Shown here one piece after another: positions 10,558-18,699 of a stretch of DNA of 64,000 nt. The position numbers were made by a program, and so were the translations under genes. The stretch's first letter is position 1. Each line of letters opens with the position of its first letter. Origin of the DNA: Umezawaea sp049997955 (GTDB lineage: Bacteria; Actinomycetota; Actinomycetes; Mycobacteriales; Pseudonocardiaceae); assembly GCA_049997955.1 (NCBI GenBank), contig JAEBDY010000016.1, positions 212,313 through 276,312 of the forward strand, given 5' to 3'. The notes under the pieces are model-generated. The model saw only the letters and a program-made list of their open reading frames with translations. It did no database searches and was not told the DNA's origin.

Positions 10558-10752
10558 CTACCGCTCGGCCGCGTCCAAGAGGTCGGCGGACAGCCTGGAG
10601 TGCATGTCCTCCCCACGTCCACCGCCGAACTCGTCGAACTCCACCGCGACGAGCGCCGCCTTGGCCCGGCCCTGCAACCGCGGGATCACCCAGGCGCGAG
10701 GAAGCAGGAACTCCTTCTCGACGCCGAGCGTGGCACTACCCCGGTTGGTCAC
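10558..10752 (-). pseudogene. Truncated iron-containing redox enzyme fragment
   Basis: 64 residues starting at a GTG (10752) that overlaps the stop of the DUF4383 gene (GTGA). The segment WVIPRLQGRAKAALVAVEFDE with FGGGRGEDMHSRLSADLLDAA matches the core of the heme-oxygenase-fold 'iron-containing redox enzyme' family (typical RLRGRAKAAL and DEYGGGRPERMH). The rest of that roughly 300-residue family, including most metal ligands, is absent, so I read this as a deletion remnant even though the short frame is intact. Confidence 0.55.
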
Positions 10753-11255
10753 CCCGGCACCCGTTGAGGCGCCGGGTAGTGGCCCTTGGAGCGTTCGCGC
10801 ACGGTGCCCGCGATCCCGAGCAGCTCCATTGCGGCGCCGAGCCCGAGGTGCAGCCAGTTGTCGGCGGAGTTGAACGGCAGGAAGTTCGGCGCCAGGTGCT
10901 CGCCGGTGGCCGAACCGTAGACCCACAGCAGCAGGTAAACACCACCGCCGACCACGAGGTAAGCCCAAGCGGTACCCGCGGCCTTGGCAGCGCTCAGACC
11001 AACGACGCCGAACACGAGGTGCACCAGGTTGTGCAGCCCCGACACGGCGAACACGCCGAACAGCAACGCACCGGAATGCGAGCCCGCGAAGGTCATCCCG
11101 CCGTGGTTCGCCGTGATGCCGGGCACGCAGCCCAGCACACCGATCAGGAGGAACACCGAGCCGACGAACAGGGCGAACCACTGGACCGGGCGACGCCGAT
11201 CCGCCGTGGCCATGGCAGTGTCGGGCTCGGGGCCCGACGTCCGGTTCTCTTCCAT
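10749..11255 (-). CDS. DUF4383 domain membrane protein
   Basis: 168 residues. Four hydrophobic segments carry the same motifs as the homologue at 7861-8316: GVLGCVPGIT, HSGALLFGVFAVSGLHNLVHLVFG, AYLVVGGGVYLLLWVYG and NSADNWLHLGLGAAME. A charged tail (RERSKGHYPAPQR) follows. The start at 11255 has no strong ribosome-binding site; ATG at 11213 is an alternative. It is translationally coupled to a short fragment downstream. Function unknown. Confidence 0.9.
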   Translation of the reverse strand: MEENRTSGPEPDTAMATADRRRPVQWFALFVGSVFLLIGVLGCVPGITANHGGMTFAGSHSGALLFGVFAVSGLHNLVHLVFGVVGLSAAKAAGTAWAYLVVGGGVYLLLWVYGSATGEHLAPNFLPFNSADNWLHLGLGAAMELLGIAGTVRERSKGHYPAPQRVPG

Positions 11256-11557
11256 GATGCGGGGATAACCCGCTGCGGCGGTTCAAACCCGGCGCGGGAA
11301 CATCGTTCGCGGAGTTCGCTGGAGCGCCCACCCGCCGCGAGCACGTCCAAGAACTCGCGGAACCTCGCGAAGTCGAAGTGCCAGGCAGCCGCCAATGGCT
11401 GGATCGACGCCCGCGCCCGGCAGTGCTCTCGGCAGCAGCGAATTTCCGGCGACTATCGATGTCACGGGGGCATCGGCACCAACTCCCGGCACCGCCGGCC
11501 GGGTGGAGAACTGCCAACTCGGCGTGTCCCTCGCCCACGCCTACCGATCAAGGGCCA
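11256..11557. other. Intergenic region with a weak gene remnant
   Basis: On the minus strand around 11300-11395 a short protein-like stretch (HFDFARFREFLDVLAAGG) appears without start signal or family. Nothing else is supported. Confidence 0.3.
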
Positions 11558-11600
11558 CCAATGGCTCGTCACCAACCGAAGTTGCGTGACGAGCCATTGG
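11558..11600 (-). terminator. Long hairpin with CGAA loop
   Basis: CCAATGGCTCGTCAC (11558-11572) pairs perfectly with 11586-11600; inside it CAAC and GTTG extend the stem by four pairs around a CGAA tetraloop, with one bulged C. It sits 22 bases past the stop of the secreted calcium-binding protein gene and probably terminates it. Confidence 0.75.
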
Positions 11601-11622
11601 ACCACCTGGTGGAACGGGTGCG

Positions 11623-12351
11623 TTATGGCGTGGCGGGCAGGAGGCAGGAGTAGCTCAGCGGGAGCAGGTTCACGAATGTTCCCCCGGCTCCGGTGCAGAT
11701 GACGCGGGCCTCGTGGACACGGCGGTTGCCCGAACTGAGGGGGATGTAGACGCAGACGTATCCCACCGGGTTCACGGTGAGGGAAAGTACGCCGCCGGTC
11801 GCGACGCACAGCTCGGTCGCGTTCCCCGTGCCCGAGCCCGGTCCCGTTCCCGGCGGAGTGCTCGCGTTCTCGCAGCTGGCGTGGATGTCGGGGTCCGGCG
11901 CGGGTCCCTGACAATTGTCTGTGCCGAGGCCACCGTCGAGACTGTCCTGGCTGCCGTCGTTGGAAGCGCCGATGAGGGTGTCGTTGCCCGGGCTGCCGGA
12001 GACCGTGTCGATGCCCAGGCCTCCGTTGAGGGCGTCGTCGCCGGTGCCTCCGGTGAGGGTGTCGTTGCCGTCGCCGCCGTTGATCGTGTCGTCGAAGTCC
12101 GAGCCGGTGATGGTGTCGTTGCCGCCGCCGCCGTTGATGGTCTTGGCGGGGTTCGTGCCGCCACAGTCGATCGTGTCGTTGCCGGGAGTTCCGGTGACGA
12201 CGGTGTCGGTCTGGGTCACGTTGGCGCTCACGACGCAGTTGACGGCGGCGTGGGCGGTCAGCGGGGTGACCGCCCATAAGAACGGAACCGCGAGGACGCC
12301 GGCCATCGTGACGACGACTCGCCGGCGGATCCGACTCTGCTCAATTCTCAT
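11623..12351 (-). CDS. Secreted calcium-binding repeat (RTX-like) protein
   Basis: 242 residues from ATG 12351, with AAGGA upstream. A signal peptide (RRRVVVTMAGVLAVPFLW ending TAHA-A) is followed by about five Gly/Asp-rich nonapeptide units such as NGGGGNDTITG, NGGDGNDTLTGG and NGGLGIDTVSG, the hemolysin-type calcium-binding beta-roll pattern. A Pro/Gly/Ser-rich linker leads to a C-terminal domain of about 70 residues with three cysteines (ELCVATGG, YVCVYIP, VICTGAGG), which I do not recognise. It is predicted to be an extracellular protein of unknown role. Confidence 0.85.
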   Translation of the reverse strand: MRIEQSRIRRRVVVTMAGVLAVPFLWAVTPLTAHAAVNCVVSANVTQTDTVVTGTPGNDTIDCGGTNPAKTINGGGGNDTITGSDFDDTINGGDGNDTLTGGTGDDALNGGLGIDTVSGSPGNDTLIGASNDGSQDSLDGGLGTDNCQGPAPDPDIHASCENASTPPGTGPGSGTGNATELCVATGGVLSLTVNPVGYVCVYIPLSSGNRRVHEARVICTGAGGTFVNLLPLSYSCLLPATP

Positions 12352-13117
12352 TTTTATTTCCTTACCGAATTGTAGGCGGTGGCCCGCACAGCGCGACGCA
12401 CTGGCAGGACCGAGTTCGTGTGAATCACGTGCCGCCACAACCGGCTTGGCCGTCGGCGTCCGCTTCATCAGCACACAAAAGTACCTCGGCTCGTGATATA
12501 AATGCGATCACGGCGGGTATCACCTCGCCGAGGTTCGGGGTCTGAAATAAGACGCTACTCCTGCTCCGGCAGGGATTGATACCGTGTCCCCCAAATGGAT
12601 GCACAGCCTCCGCATTGGCAGGAGGCCCTACCGGGTGCTCGGCTGACATGTGGATCGATGGTGCCGGTTCGGCCGGAATCTCACGTCTACCATAATCGAA
12701 ATCAATTGGGAGCTGATCCATTGGGTCTTCTCATCCTGACACGGATGCCTTGGTGGGCGATGGATGCGGTTGGCCAGTTCGCGACTTGCCACCGGAACCG
12801 TCCGCCGCTGTACGGGTCTCCGTGAAACTTGGCATACGAAAGTTCTCCTGAGCATGAAATTATGACAACGGGACAGTGTTGAGGGTTCGATTGCGCTCTG
12901 TCGCGAAAGCCCGCTCCAGAACCTGAAGCTGGACAAACTTGACCGGAGGCGTCCAGTGCGACGCGCACTCGGTTCAGGAGGCCACGACGAAGCTGGGCGT
13001 TACCCGGCAGCGGGCCAACGCGGTGATGACGGCCAAGGATCGCCATTGCTTCGGCAGGTGGCGTAACGCTTGCGGCCGGGCAGCGATTCCGGCAGTGCCG
13101 ACCGCGAAGGAGATCTC
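12352..13117. other. Region without a supported gene; possible helix-turn-helix remnant
   Basis: AT-richer than its surroundings around 12480-12800. At 12970-13040 on the plus strand, EATTKLGVTRQRANAVM resembles the helix-turn-helix of small actinobacterial DNA-binding proteins, but the frame loses sense at once. No complete gene is seen. Confidence 0.4.
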
Positions 13118-13636
13118 ATGGGCAAGGTCACCGGTTTGATCCCGTTCCACGGGGACGAACTCGTCGAGTTGCCGTTCGGGCAGTGGTTCCTGAGGATGAT
13201 CGGCAAGGAAGCCGCGAACGAGGCGTGGGCTTTCAAGAGGGATGCCCTCGGAGCCAAGCACCTCTACTTATGGGTGCTGTCCGAGGTGGTGCCGGGCAAG
13301 GACGTGCAGCACTTCCGGGACAAGGAACACCTCCACCTCATCGACAACGACACCGACGTCGACATCAGCACCAAGCACCCCCAAGCGCTCGACATCGCTC
13401 CCGGCGGCACCTACGAGAAGCGCACCGCCACGGACAAGGAGCCTCAGCACCTCACGGGGACCAAGGCCCTCAACCGGGGCGACAGCCTCCCGATCACCAT
13501 CTGCACCAGGAACGCGACGCCGGACGAGGTGGTCGGCTGGCAGAAGGAGCTGATCATCGCCCTGCGGACGTCCGCCTACCTCTGGCTGAAGGATTGCGCC
13601 ACTCCCAAGCAACTCGAGGAGTTCCTCGCCACCTGA
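13118..13636 (+). CDS. Hypothetical protein, 172 aa
   Basis: Start at ATG 13118, preceded by AAGGAGATCTC. The protein (MGKVTGLIPFHGDELVELPFG) is soluble, with aromatic- and charge-rich segments (KHLYLWVLSEVVPGKDVQHF, DTDVDISTKHPQALDI) and a C-terminal helix (KQLEEFLAT). I see no enzyme motif, signal peptide or known domain. Codon use is normal for the host and the ribosome-binding site is strong, so it is likely expressed. It stands alone between two unrelated genes. Confidence 0.75.
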   Translation: MGKVTGLIPFHGDELVELPFGQWFLRMIGKEAANEAWAFKRDALGAKHLYLWVLSEVVPGKDVQHFRDKEHLHLIDNDTDVDISTKHPQALDIAPGGTYEKRTATDKEPQHLTGTKALNRGDSLPITICTRNATPDEVVGWQKELIIALRTSAYLWLKDCATPKQLEEFLAT

Positions 13637-13734
13637 CCGCTCACCGGCCCTGCGCAGATCTGCCGGACGTGGTCAGGAGGCTGTCCGGCCCTCGATGGTG
13701 ACCACGACGTTTGATCGTTCGAAGAGAGCCGTCC

Positions 13735-15108
13735 CTACAGACCGGCTCGATCGAGCAGTGCGCGCATGCGGTCGATCGGCAGGACAGGGTTCGCCCCGGC
13801 AGCCTCGACGACCACCGGATCGTCGTCGGTCAGCAGGGTTTCCAACACCGGCACTGGAATGCGCCGATGACGGGCGGCAGCCGCGCGCACGGACGCCTCG
13901 GTGTCACGGGCCAGGGCCGTGATCACGTCAGTCGGCAGGTCGGGGCCTCGGGCGGCGAGAACACGCCGACCGGGGTTTTCGGCGGTCGCCAGCCTGGGAA
14001 AAGCGTCCGGTGGGAAGTTCGGGTGCTTCGTGTGACCCCACCTGTGCTTGAGGCTTTCACCGTGCTCGTCGACCAGGCGTTCGAGCACGTCCCCCGGGGT
14101 ATCGGCACGTTGCGCAACGATGTGCCGTACCCGGACGTCCTCGTGCGAGTGCAGGCGACGCACCACGTCCGCAGGCAAGTCGTCGGACCCCGCGGCGCAC
14201 CGCCGGAAGCACGGGATCGGCGAGTCGAGGTGGGCTACGCGCTCGGCGAGCGGACGAGAGGGCAGCCAGGTTGGTTCGTCTTCGTCCAGCACGGTCAACG
14301 CGAACGCGACCTCACCCCATACGGCCTCGCGTTGGGTGAGCAGCGCCGCGTGCAACCGTCTGCGGCGGTCCTCGGGAAGGTCTTGGCGGAGCAGGACGCG
14401 TGAGCGGACGTACGGGCTCGGGTCCTGTGCCAGCCGGTCGCGGGTCGCTACCGGCAAGGTCGGGTTGACCGCCACCGCGCCGCGCAGTTCCTCGTCGCCT
14501 GCCAGGCACTCCCGCACCGCCTCCGCCGTCAGCACGGCATAGGACGCCACCTCACCGCGGGTGACCTCGTCCGCCAGCAGCACGGCGTGCAGGTCGACCG
14601 GGGCTGGCGGGTGCGGGTAGCCCGCCGCGGCCTTGCGGACACCAGGGTCGAGATCGGCCAGCAGTTCCCGCCGCAACGCGACGGGCATGACGTCCCACGT
14701 CCCCGCGACCGCCGCGCGCAGCACCGGATCCTCGTGGCGAGCGAGACCGACCAGCCCGCCCGGACCCGCGTGCTCGGCGAGGTCGTCCGGCATGACCCGG
14801 CTGCCGGTCCGGATCGAGTTTTCGACGGACTTCCCGCGTGCGTCGCGGATCCCGGCATCGGGGTGCTTGGCGATGCGCTGTCGGGTCGTCTCGGACTGCC
14901 GTGGTGAGTCCAAGCCCAGCGCGATAGTCGGGTCACCGCCGGCCAGCAGTCGCTCCACCACGGTGTCCGGCAGATCCGACTGCCGCCACGCCATCTCCTT
15001 CGCCGCACGCGGCACGACCGCAAGCCGGAGCAGGATCTCGGGCGGCGCAACGGGGTTCGCCGCCATCCCGACCAGAACGTGGAGCAGACCGCGATCCATG
15101 ATCGGCAT
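13735..15108 (-). CDS. Tandem HEAT/leucine-rich-variant-like repeat protein
   Basis: 457 residues from ATG 15108 (a TTG at 15117 is also possible). The whole length is built of helical repeats of about 23-30 residues with the recurring pattern 'DLP-x-D/V-ALARD-x-ASVRAAAARH' (for example DLPTDVITALARDTEASVRAA, DDLPADVVRRLHSHEDVRVRHIVA). This resembles the leucine-rich repeat variant/HEAT solenoids that bind proteins. No catalytic domain. Probably a cytosolic scaffold of unknown partner; it is divergent from the arsenic locus. Confidence 0.8.
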   Translation of the reverse strand: MPIMDRGLLHVLVGMAANPVAPPEILLRLAVVPRAAKEMAWRQSDLPDTVVERLLAGGDPTIALGLDSPRQSETTRQRIAKHPDAGIRDARGKSVENSIRTGSRVMPDDLAEHAGPGGLVGLARHEDPVLRAAVAGTWDVMPVALRRELLADLDPGVRKAAAGYPHPPAPVDLHAVLLADEVTRGEVASYAVLTAEAVRECLAGDEELRGAVAVNPTLPVATRDRLAQDPSPYVRSRVLLRQDLPEDRRRRLHAALLTQREAVWGEVAFALTVLDEDEPTWLPSRPLAERVAHLDSPIPCFRRCAAGSDDLPADVVRRLHSHEDVRVRHIVAQRADTPGDVLERLVDEHGESLKHRWGHTKHPNFPPDAFPRLATAENPGRRVLAARGPDLPTDVITALARDTEASVRAAAARHRRIPVPVLETLLTDDDPVVVEAAGANPVLPIDRMRALLDRAGL

Positions 15109-15113
15109 GGTAG

Positions 15114-15365
15114 ACAAAGTCCGCCACCGAGGTTCGCGGCGAGTTCTTCAAGCTGTGGACCGCGGAGATCGTCTGCGCTGCCGACGTGGTCGTGACGATG
15201 GGCTGCGGGAACGCCTGCCCGGTGCATCCGGGCACCCGCTACCTCGACTGGGCCTTGGGCGACCCGGCGGGTCGGAGCATGGACGGCGTTCGACCGATCG
15301 GCGACGACCTCGAACGCCGGGTCCGGGCCTTGCCGGGCGAACTTGGCGGGCCCGCGGGCGTGTGA
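15114..15365 (+). pseudogene. 5'-truncated arsenate reductase fragment
   Basis: An open frame ending at TGA 15363 encodes EFFKLWTAEIVCAADVVVTM, then CGNACPVHPGTRYLDWALGDPAG, the C-terminal half of a low-molecular-weight-phosphatase-type arsenate reductase (compare CGDACPVFPGKRYLDWKLTDPAG in the intact ArsC at 17173). The N-terminal P-loop with the catalytic cysteine is missing and there is no start signal. It is the remnant of a second arsC upstream of the present operon. Confidence 0.8.
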
Positions 15366-15391
15366 CTTGACTCGCGCTTGCGTGTCCTGTC

Positions 15392-15427
15392 TTGACCGAA
15401 ACAGGAGACTCAATCAATATTGAGTCA
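15392..15427 (+). promoter_or_regulatory. Probable leaderless ars promoter with overlapping palindromic operator
   Basis: TTGACC (15392-15397), a 17-base spacer and CAATAT (15415-15420) form a plausible sigma-70-type promoter whose start point would fall at or next to the ATG at 15428. The palindrome ACTCAAT-CAAT-ATTGAGT (15408-15425) covers the -10 element. No ribosome-binding site stands at usable distance, which supports a leaderless mRNA. Position and symmetry fit the operator of the ArsR domain encoded directly downstream. Confidence 0.6.
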
Positions 15428-16102
15428 ATGAGTACTGACTGGCCTTCGGAGCTGGCGGCACGAGCCCGCGTCCACGCCGCGCTGGGCGAACCCGCGCGGC
15501 TGGCGATCGTGGACCGGCTGCTGCTCGGTGACGCCTCACCGAGCGAAGTGAGCGCGGAGTTGGGAGTGCCCAGCAACCTGCTGGCACACCACGTGAAGCT
15601 GCTGGAGCAGGCCGGACTGCTGGAGCGGTCGCGGTCGGAGGGCGATGCCCGCCGCATCTACCTGCGGCTGCGCACGGCAGCGCTGGCGGGGCTGGTGCCG
15701 TCCGGGGTGCGCCAAGCGCGGCGGGTGGTGTTCGTGTGCAGCCGCAACTCCGCCCGCTCGCAGCTGGCGGCGGCGTTGTGGGCCAAGCGCAGCACGGTGC
15801 CCACCGCCTCGGCGGGCACCCAGCCCGCCGAGCGGGTGCACCCGATGGCCGTGGCCACCGCCAAGACCCATGGCTTGTCGCTGGCCCGTGCCCGCCCCCA
15901 TCACGTCGAGCAGGTGGTGCGCCCGGACGACCTCGTCGTGGCCGTGTGCGACAACGCCCACGAGGAACTCGACCCCGCCGACCGGCTGCACTGGTCGGTG
16001 CCCGACCCCGCCGCCGTTGGCACGGAGGAAGCCTTCGACTCCGCCTTCCGCGACCTCGCCGACCGGGTCGAGCGCCTGGCCCCTGCCGTCCACACCCCCT
16101 GA
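15428..16102 (+). CDS. ArsR-type repressor fused to a low-molecular-weight phosphatase-like domain
   Basis: 224 residues. Residues 1-95 form an ArsR winged helix (RVHAALGEPARLAIVDRLLL, then ELGVPSNLLAHHVKLLEQAGLLERS). Residues about 98-220 are an ArsC/LMWP-like domain with the P-loop VFVCSRNSARSQ, where the usual C-x5-R-S is kept, and VRPDDLVVAVCDNAHEEL. The canonical two-cysteine ArsR metal site (CVC) is absent. It heads the arsenic operon and is presumably both its autorepressor and an oxyanion-sensing or reducing protein; whether the phosphatase domain is catalytic is not clear. Confidence 0.88.
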   Translation: MSTDWPSELAARARVHAALGEPARLAIVDRLLLGDASPSEVSAELGVPSNLLAHHVKLLEQAGLLERSRSEGDARRIYLRLRTAALAGLVPSGVRQARRVVFVCSRNSARSQLAAALWAKRSTVPTASAGTQPAERVHPMAVATAKTHGLSLARARPHHVEQVVRPDDLVVAVCDNAHEELDPADRLHWSVPDPAAVGTEEAFDSAFRDLADRVERLAPAVHTP

Positions 16103-16139
16103 CGCCCACACCGACCGCACAGCCTGAAAAGGAGTCGCG

Positions 16140-16868
16140 ATGACGCGGCCGTTGTCCCGCACCCTGCTGGCCGAGTTCCTCGGCAGCCTGCTGCTCGCCG
16201 CGTTGGTGATCGGCTCCGGTATCGCCGCCCAACGCCTGTCCCCCGACGACGTGGGCCTGCAACTACTGGAAAACGCCGCCGCGACCGCGGTCGGGCTCTA
16301 CGCCATCATCCTGATCTTCGGTCCGGTCAGCGGCGGACACTTCAACCCGGTGGTGTCCTTCGTGGACGCCGCGTTCGGCGGTCTGCCCTGGCGTCGCTTC
16401 CTGGCCTACGTCCCTGTCCAGGTGCTCGGGTGCATCTCCGGGGCGGTCGTGGCGAACGTGCTGTTCGACGCCGCACCGGTCAGCATCTCCACCACCGCAC
16501 GCGCCACTTGGCCGCACGGCATCTCCGAGATCGTGGCCACCCTCGGACTGCTGCTGGTGATCTTCTCCCTGGCCCGCTCCGGTCGGGCCGAACGCGCGCC
16601 CGCCGCGGTCGGCGCCTACATCGGCGCGGCGTACTTCTTCACCAGTTCCACCAGCTTCGCCAACCCCGCTATCACCGTCGGCCGCGTCTTCAGCGACAGC
16701 TTCGCCGGAATCGCCCCCGCCTCGGTGCTCCCCTTCGTCCTCGCCCAGATGATCGCGGCCGTGATCGCGCTGCCGCTGCTGCGTTGCCTGTACCCGAACG
16801 CCTCGGCGCACGCCGAGGACGTCGTCCTGCCCCACCCGACCGAGAGCACGATCAAGGAACGGCTATGA
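16140..16868 (+). CDS. Aquaporin/glycerol-facilitator family channel of the ars operon
   Basis: 242 residues from ATG 16140 with AAAAGGAG upstream. Six hydrophobic segments and the two half-helix motifs of the MIP family are visible as HFNPVVSF and FANPAITVGR. In arsenic operons that lack ArsB or Acr3, such a channel (AqpS in rhizobia) lets arsenite leave the cell after arsenate reduction; no ArsB/Acr3 gene is present here, so I infer that role. The stop overlaps the next start (ATGA), showing tight coupling. Confidence 0.9.
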   Translation: MTRPLSRTLLAEFLGSLLLAALVIGSGIAAQRLSPDDVGLQLLENAAATAVGLYAIILIFGPVSGGHFNPVVSFVDAAFGGLPWRRFLAYVPVQVLGCISGAVVANVLFDAAPVSISTTARATWPHGISEIVATLGLLLVIFSLARSGRAERAPAAVGAYIGAAYFFTSSTSFANPAITVGRVFSDSFAGIAPASVLPFVLAQMIAAVIALPLLRCLYPNASAHAEDVVLPHPTESTIKERL

Positions 16869-17176
16869 CCTCACCGCCACAGTTCCCGCCCGCCGACTCC
16901 TCACCTGTCCGCCACGGCCTGCCCGGTACGCCGCCTCGGCCCGCCGACGTCGTCGCGCTGCTCGACACCGCCGCCACGGACCTGGCTCGTGAGTTCGACG
17001 GCGCGGTCGAACCCGGCACCGTGCGCCGAGTCGTGGTCGACGCCTACGACGAACTCGCCGCCGAGGCCACGATCGCCCACCACCTGCCCGTGCTGGCCAC
17101 CCGCAGCGCACGCCGACGTCTTGCCGCCCTCACCACCGGCGCCCCCGCGTCGATCGACAGCGAAGGAACCGTGTGA
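16865..17176 (+). CDS. Three-helix-bundle dimerisation domain protein
   Basis: 103 residues starting at the ATG that overlaps the aquaporin stop. After a Pro-rich N-terminus, the segment DVVALLDTAATDLAREFDG, TVRRVVVDAYDELA and VLATRSARRRLAAL forms three amphipathic helices. The same module is seen as an N-terminal domain fused to ArsC proteins in actinobacteria. Here it is a separate gene directly before arsC and overlapping it, so it may dimerise with or activate ArsC. That function is inference. Confidence 0.75.
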   Translation: MTSPPQFPPADSSPVRHGLPGTPPRPADVVALLDTAATDLAREFDGAVEPGTVRRVVVDAYDELAAEATIAHHLPVLATRSARRRLAALTTGAPASIDSEGTV

Positions 17177-17676
17177 TCGACATGTCCCAGACCACAACCC
17201 CCGAGACCACTGCCGAGAACGCCACCACCGAGACCGGTGTGTCCTCGTCTGGCAGGCCGTCGGTGCTGTTCGTGTGCGTCCACAACGCGGGCCGTTCGCA
17301 GATGGCCGCCGCGTGGCTGTCGCACCTGGCCGGGGACCGGGTGGAGGTTCGCTCCGCCGGGTCCGCCCCCGCCGATCAGGTCAACCCCGCCGTGGTCGAG
17401 GCCATGCGGGAGGTGGGCATCGACATCTCCGCCCAGACCCCGAAGATCCTCACCTACGACGCGGTTCGCGAGTCCGACGTGTGCGTGACGATGGGCTGCG
17501 GCGACGCCTGTCCGGTCTTCCCCGGCAAGCGCTACCTGGACTGGAAGCTCACCGACCCCGCTGGGCAGGGCGTGGAATCGGTCCGCCCGATCCGCGACGA
17601 GATCAAGACCCTGGTCGAGGGCCTGATCGCCGAGATCCTCCCCGCGTCGACCGCTGCCGAGGGCACCACCGCGTGA
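17173..17676 (+). CDS. arsC: Arsenate reductase (LMWP type)
   Basis: 167 residues from GTG 17173, with GAAGGA at good spacing; ATG 17182 is an alternative. After a Thr/Glu-rich leader comes the catalytic P-loop LFVCVHNAGRSQMAAAW (C-x5-R-S), then CVTMGCGDACPVFPGKRYLDW containing the two resolving cysteines, and a C-terminal helix. It reduces arsenate to arsenite; the electron donor may be thioredoxin or mycothiol/mycoredoxin, and a thioredoxin reductase gene follows with overlapping stop and start. Confidence 0.93.
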   Translation: MIDMSQTTTPETTAENATTETGVSSSGRPSVLFVCVHNAGRSQMAAAWLSHLAGDRVEVRSAGSAPADQVNPAVVEAMREVGIDISAQTPKILTYDAVRESDVCVTMGCGDACPVFPGKRYLDWKLTDPAGQGVESVRPIRDEIKTLVEGLIAEILPASTAAEGTTA

Positions 17677-18686
17677 ACGACGTGAGCAACCCGGACACCT
17701 CGACCGCGCCGATCCGTGAGGTCGTGGTCGTCGGCTCCGGCCCGGCCGGGTACACCGCCGCCCTCTACACCGCGCGCGCTCAACTGGCGCCACTGGTGTT
17801 CGCCGGATCGGTCTCCGCCGGTGGGGCGTTGATGACCACCACCGAGGTGGAGAACTTCCCCGGTTTCCCGACCGGCATCAACGGTCCGGACCTGATGGCC
17901 GGGATGCGCACCCAGGCCGAGCGGTTCGGCGCGGACATCGTCGACGACGACATCGTCGCCGTCGACCTCACCGGGGAGGTCAAACTGCTCACCGACACCT
18001 CGGGCACCGTGCACCGCGCCAAGGCGGTGATCGTGGCCACCGGCTCCGGGTACCGCAAGCTCGGTCTGCCGCGCGAGACCGAACTGTCCGGACGTGGGGT
18101 GTCCTGGTGCGCGACCTGCGACGGGTTCTTCTTCCGCGACCGCGACATCGTCGTGGTCGGCGGTGGGGACACGGCGATGGAGGAGGCCACCTTCCTCACC
18201 CGCTTCGCCCGCTCGGTCACCGTCGTGCACCGCCGCGGCGCGCTGCGCGCCTCCAAGGTGATGCAGGATCGCGCTGCCGCCGACCCGAAGATCACCTTCG
18301 CGTTCGACAGCGAGGTCACCGAGCTGAAGGAGGACGGCGGGGTGCTGGCCGGAGTCGTGCTGCGCGACGTGATCACCGGCGCCACCCGCGACCTGGACGT
18401 GACGGGGTTGTTCATCGCCATCGGCCACGACCCGCGCACCGAGTTGTTCACCGGCCAACTCGACCTCGACGACTCCGGCTACCTCACGGTCGTCTCCCGG
18501 TCGACCCACACCACTCTGCCCGGCGTGTTCGGCGCGGGCGACGTGGTCGATCACACCTACCGGCAGGCCATCACCGCCGCGGGCAGCGGCTGCGCGGCGG
18601 CGCTGGACGCCGAGCGCTACCTGGCCGCCCTCGCCGACACCGCGGCGGACACCCCCGCCGGGGAACCGGTCGGGGCACGCTTCTGA
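17673..18686 (+). CDS. trxB: Thioredoxin-disulfide reductase
   Basis: 337 residues from the GTG at 17673 that overlaps the arsC stop (GTGA). The FAD motif VVVGSGPAGYTAALYTARA, the redox-active WCATCDG, the NADPH motif VVGGGDTAMEEATFL and the C-terminal GVFGAGDVVDHTYRQAITAAGSG are all present, and length is standard. It transfers electrons from NADPH to thioredoxin. Its place in the ars operon suggests it regenerates the reductant of ArsC. Confidence 0.95.
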   Translation: MNDVSNPDTSTAPIREVVVVGSGPAGYTAALYTARAQLAPLVFAGSVSAGGALMTTTEVENFPGFPTGINGPDLMAGMRTQAERFGADIVDDDIVAVDLTGEVKLLTDTSGTVHRAKAVIVATGSGYRKLGLPRETELSGRGVSWCATCDGFFFRDRDIVVVGGGDTAMEEATFLTRFARSVTVVHRRGALRASKVMQDRAAADPKITFAFDSEVTELKEDGGVLAGVVLRDVITGATRDLDVTGLFIAIGHDPRTELFTGQLDLDDSGYLTVVSRSTHTTLPGVFGAGDVVDHTYRQAITAAGSGCAAALDAERYLAALADTAADTPAGEPVGARF

Positions 18687-18699
18687 CATCGGGGCAGAA

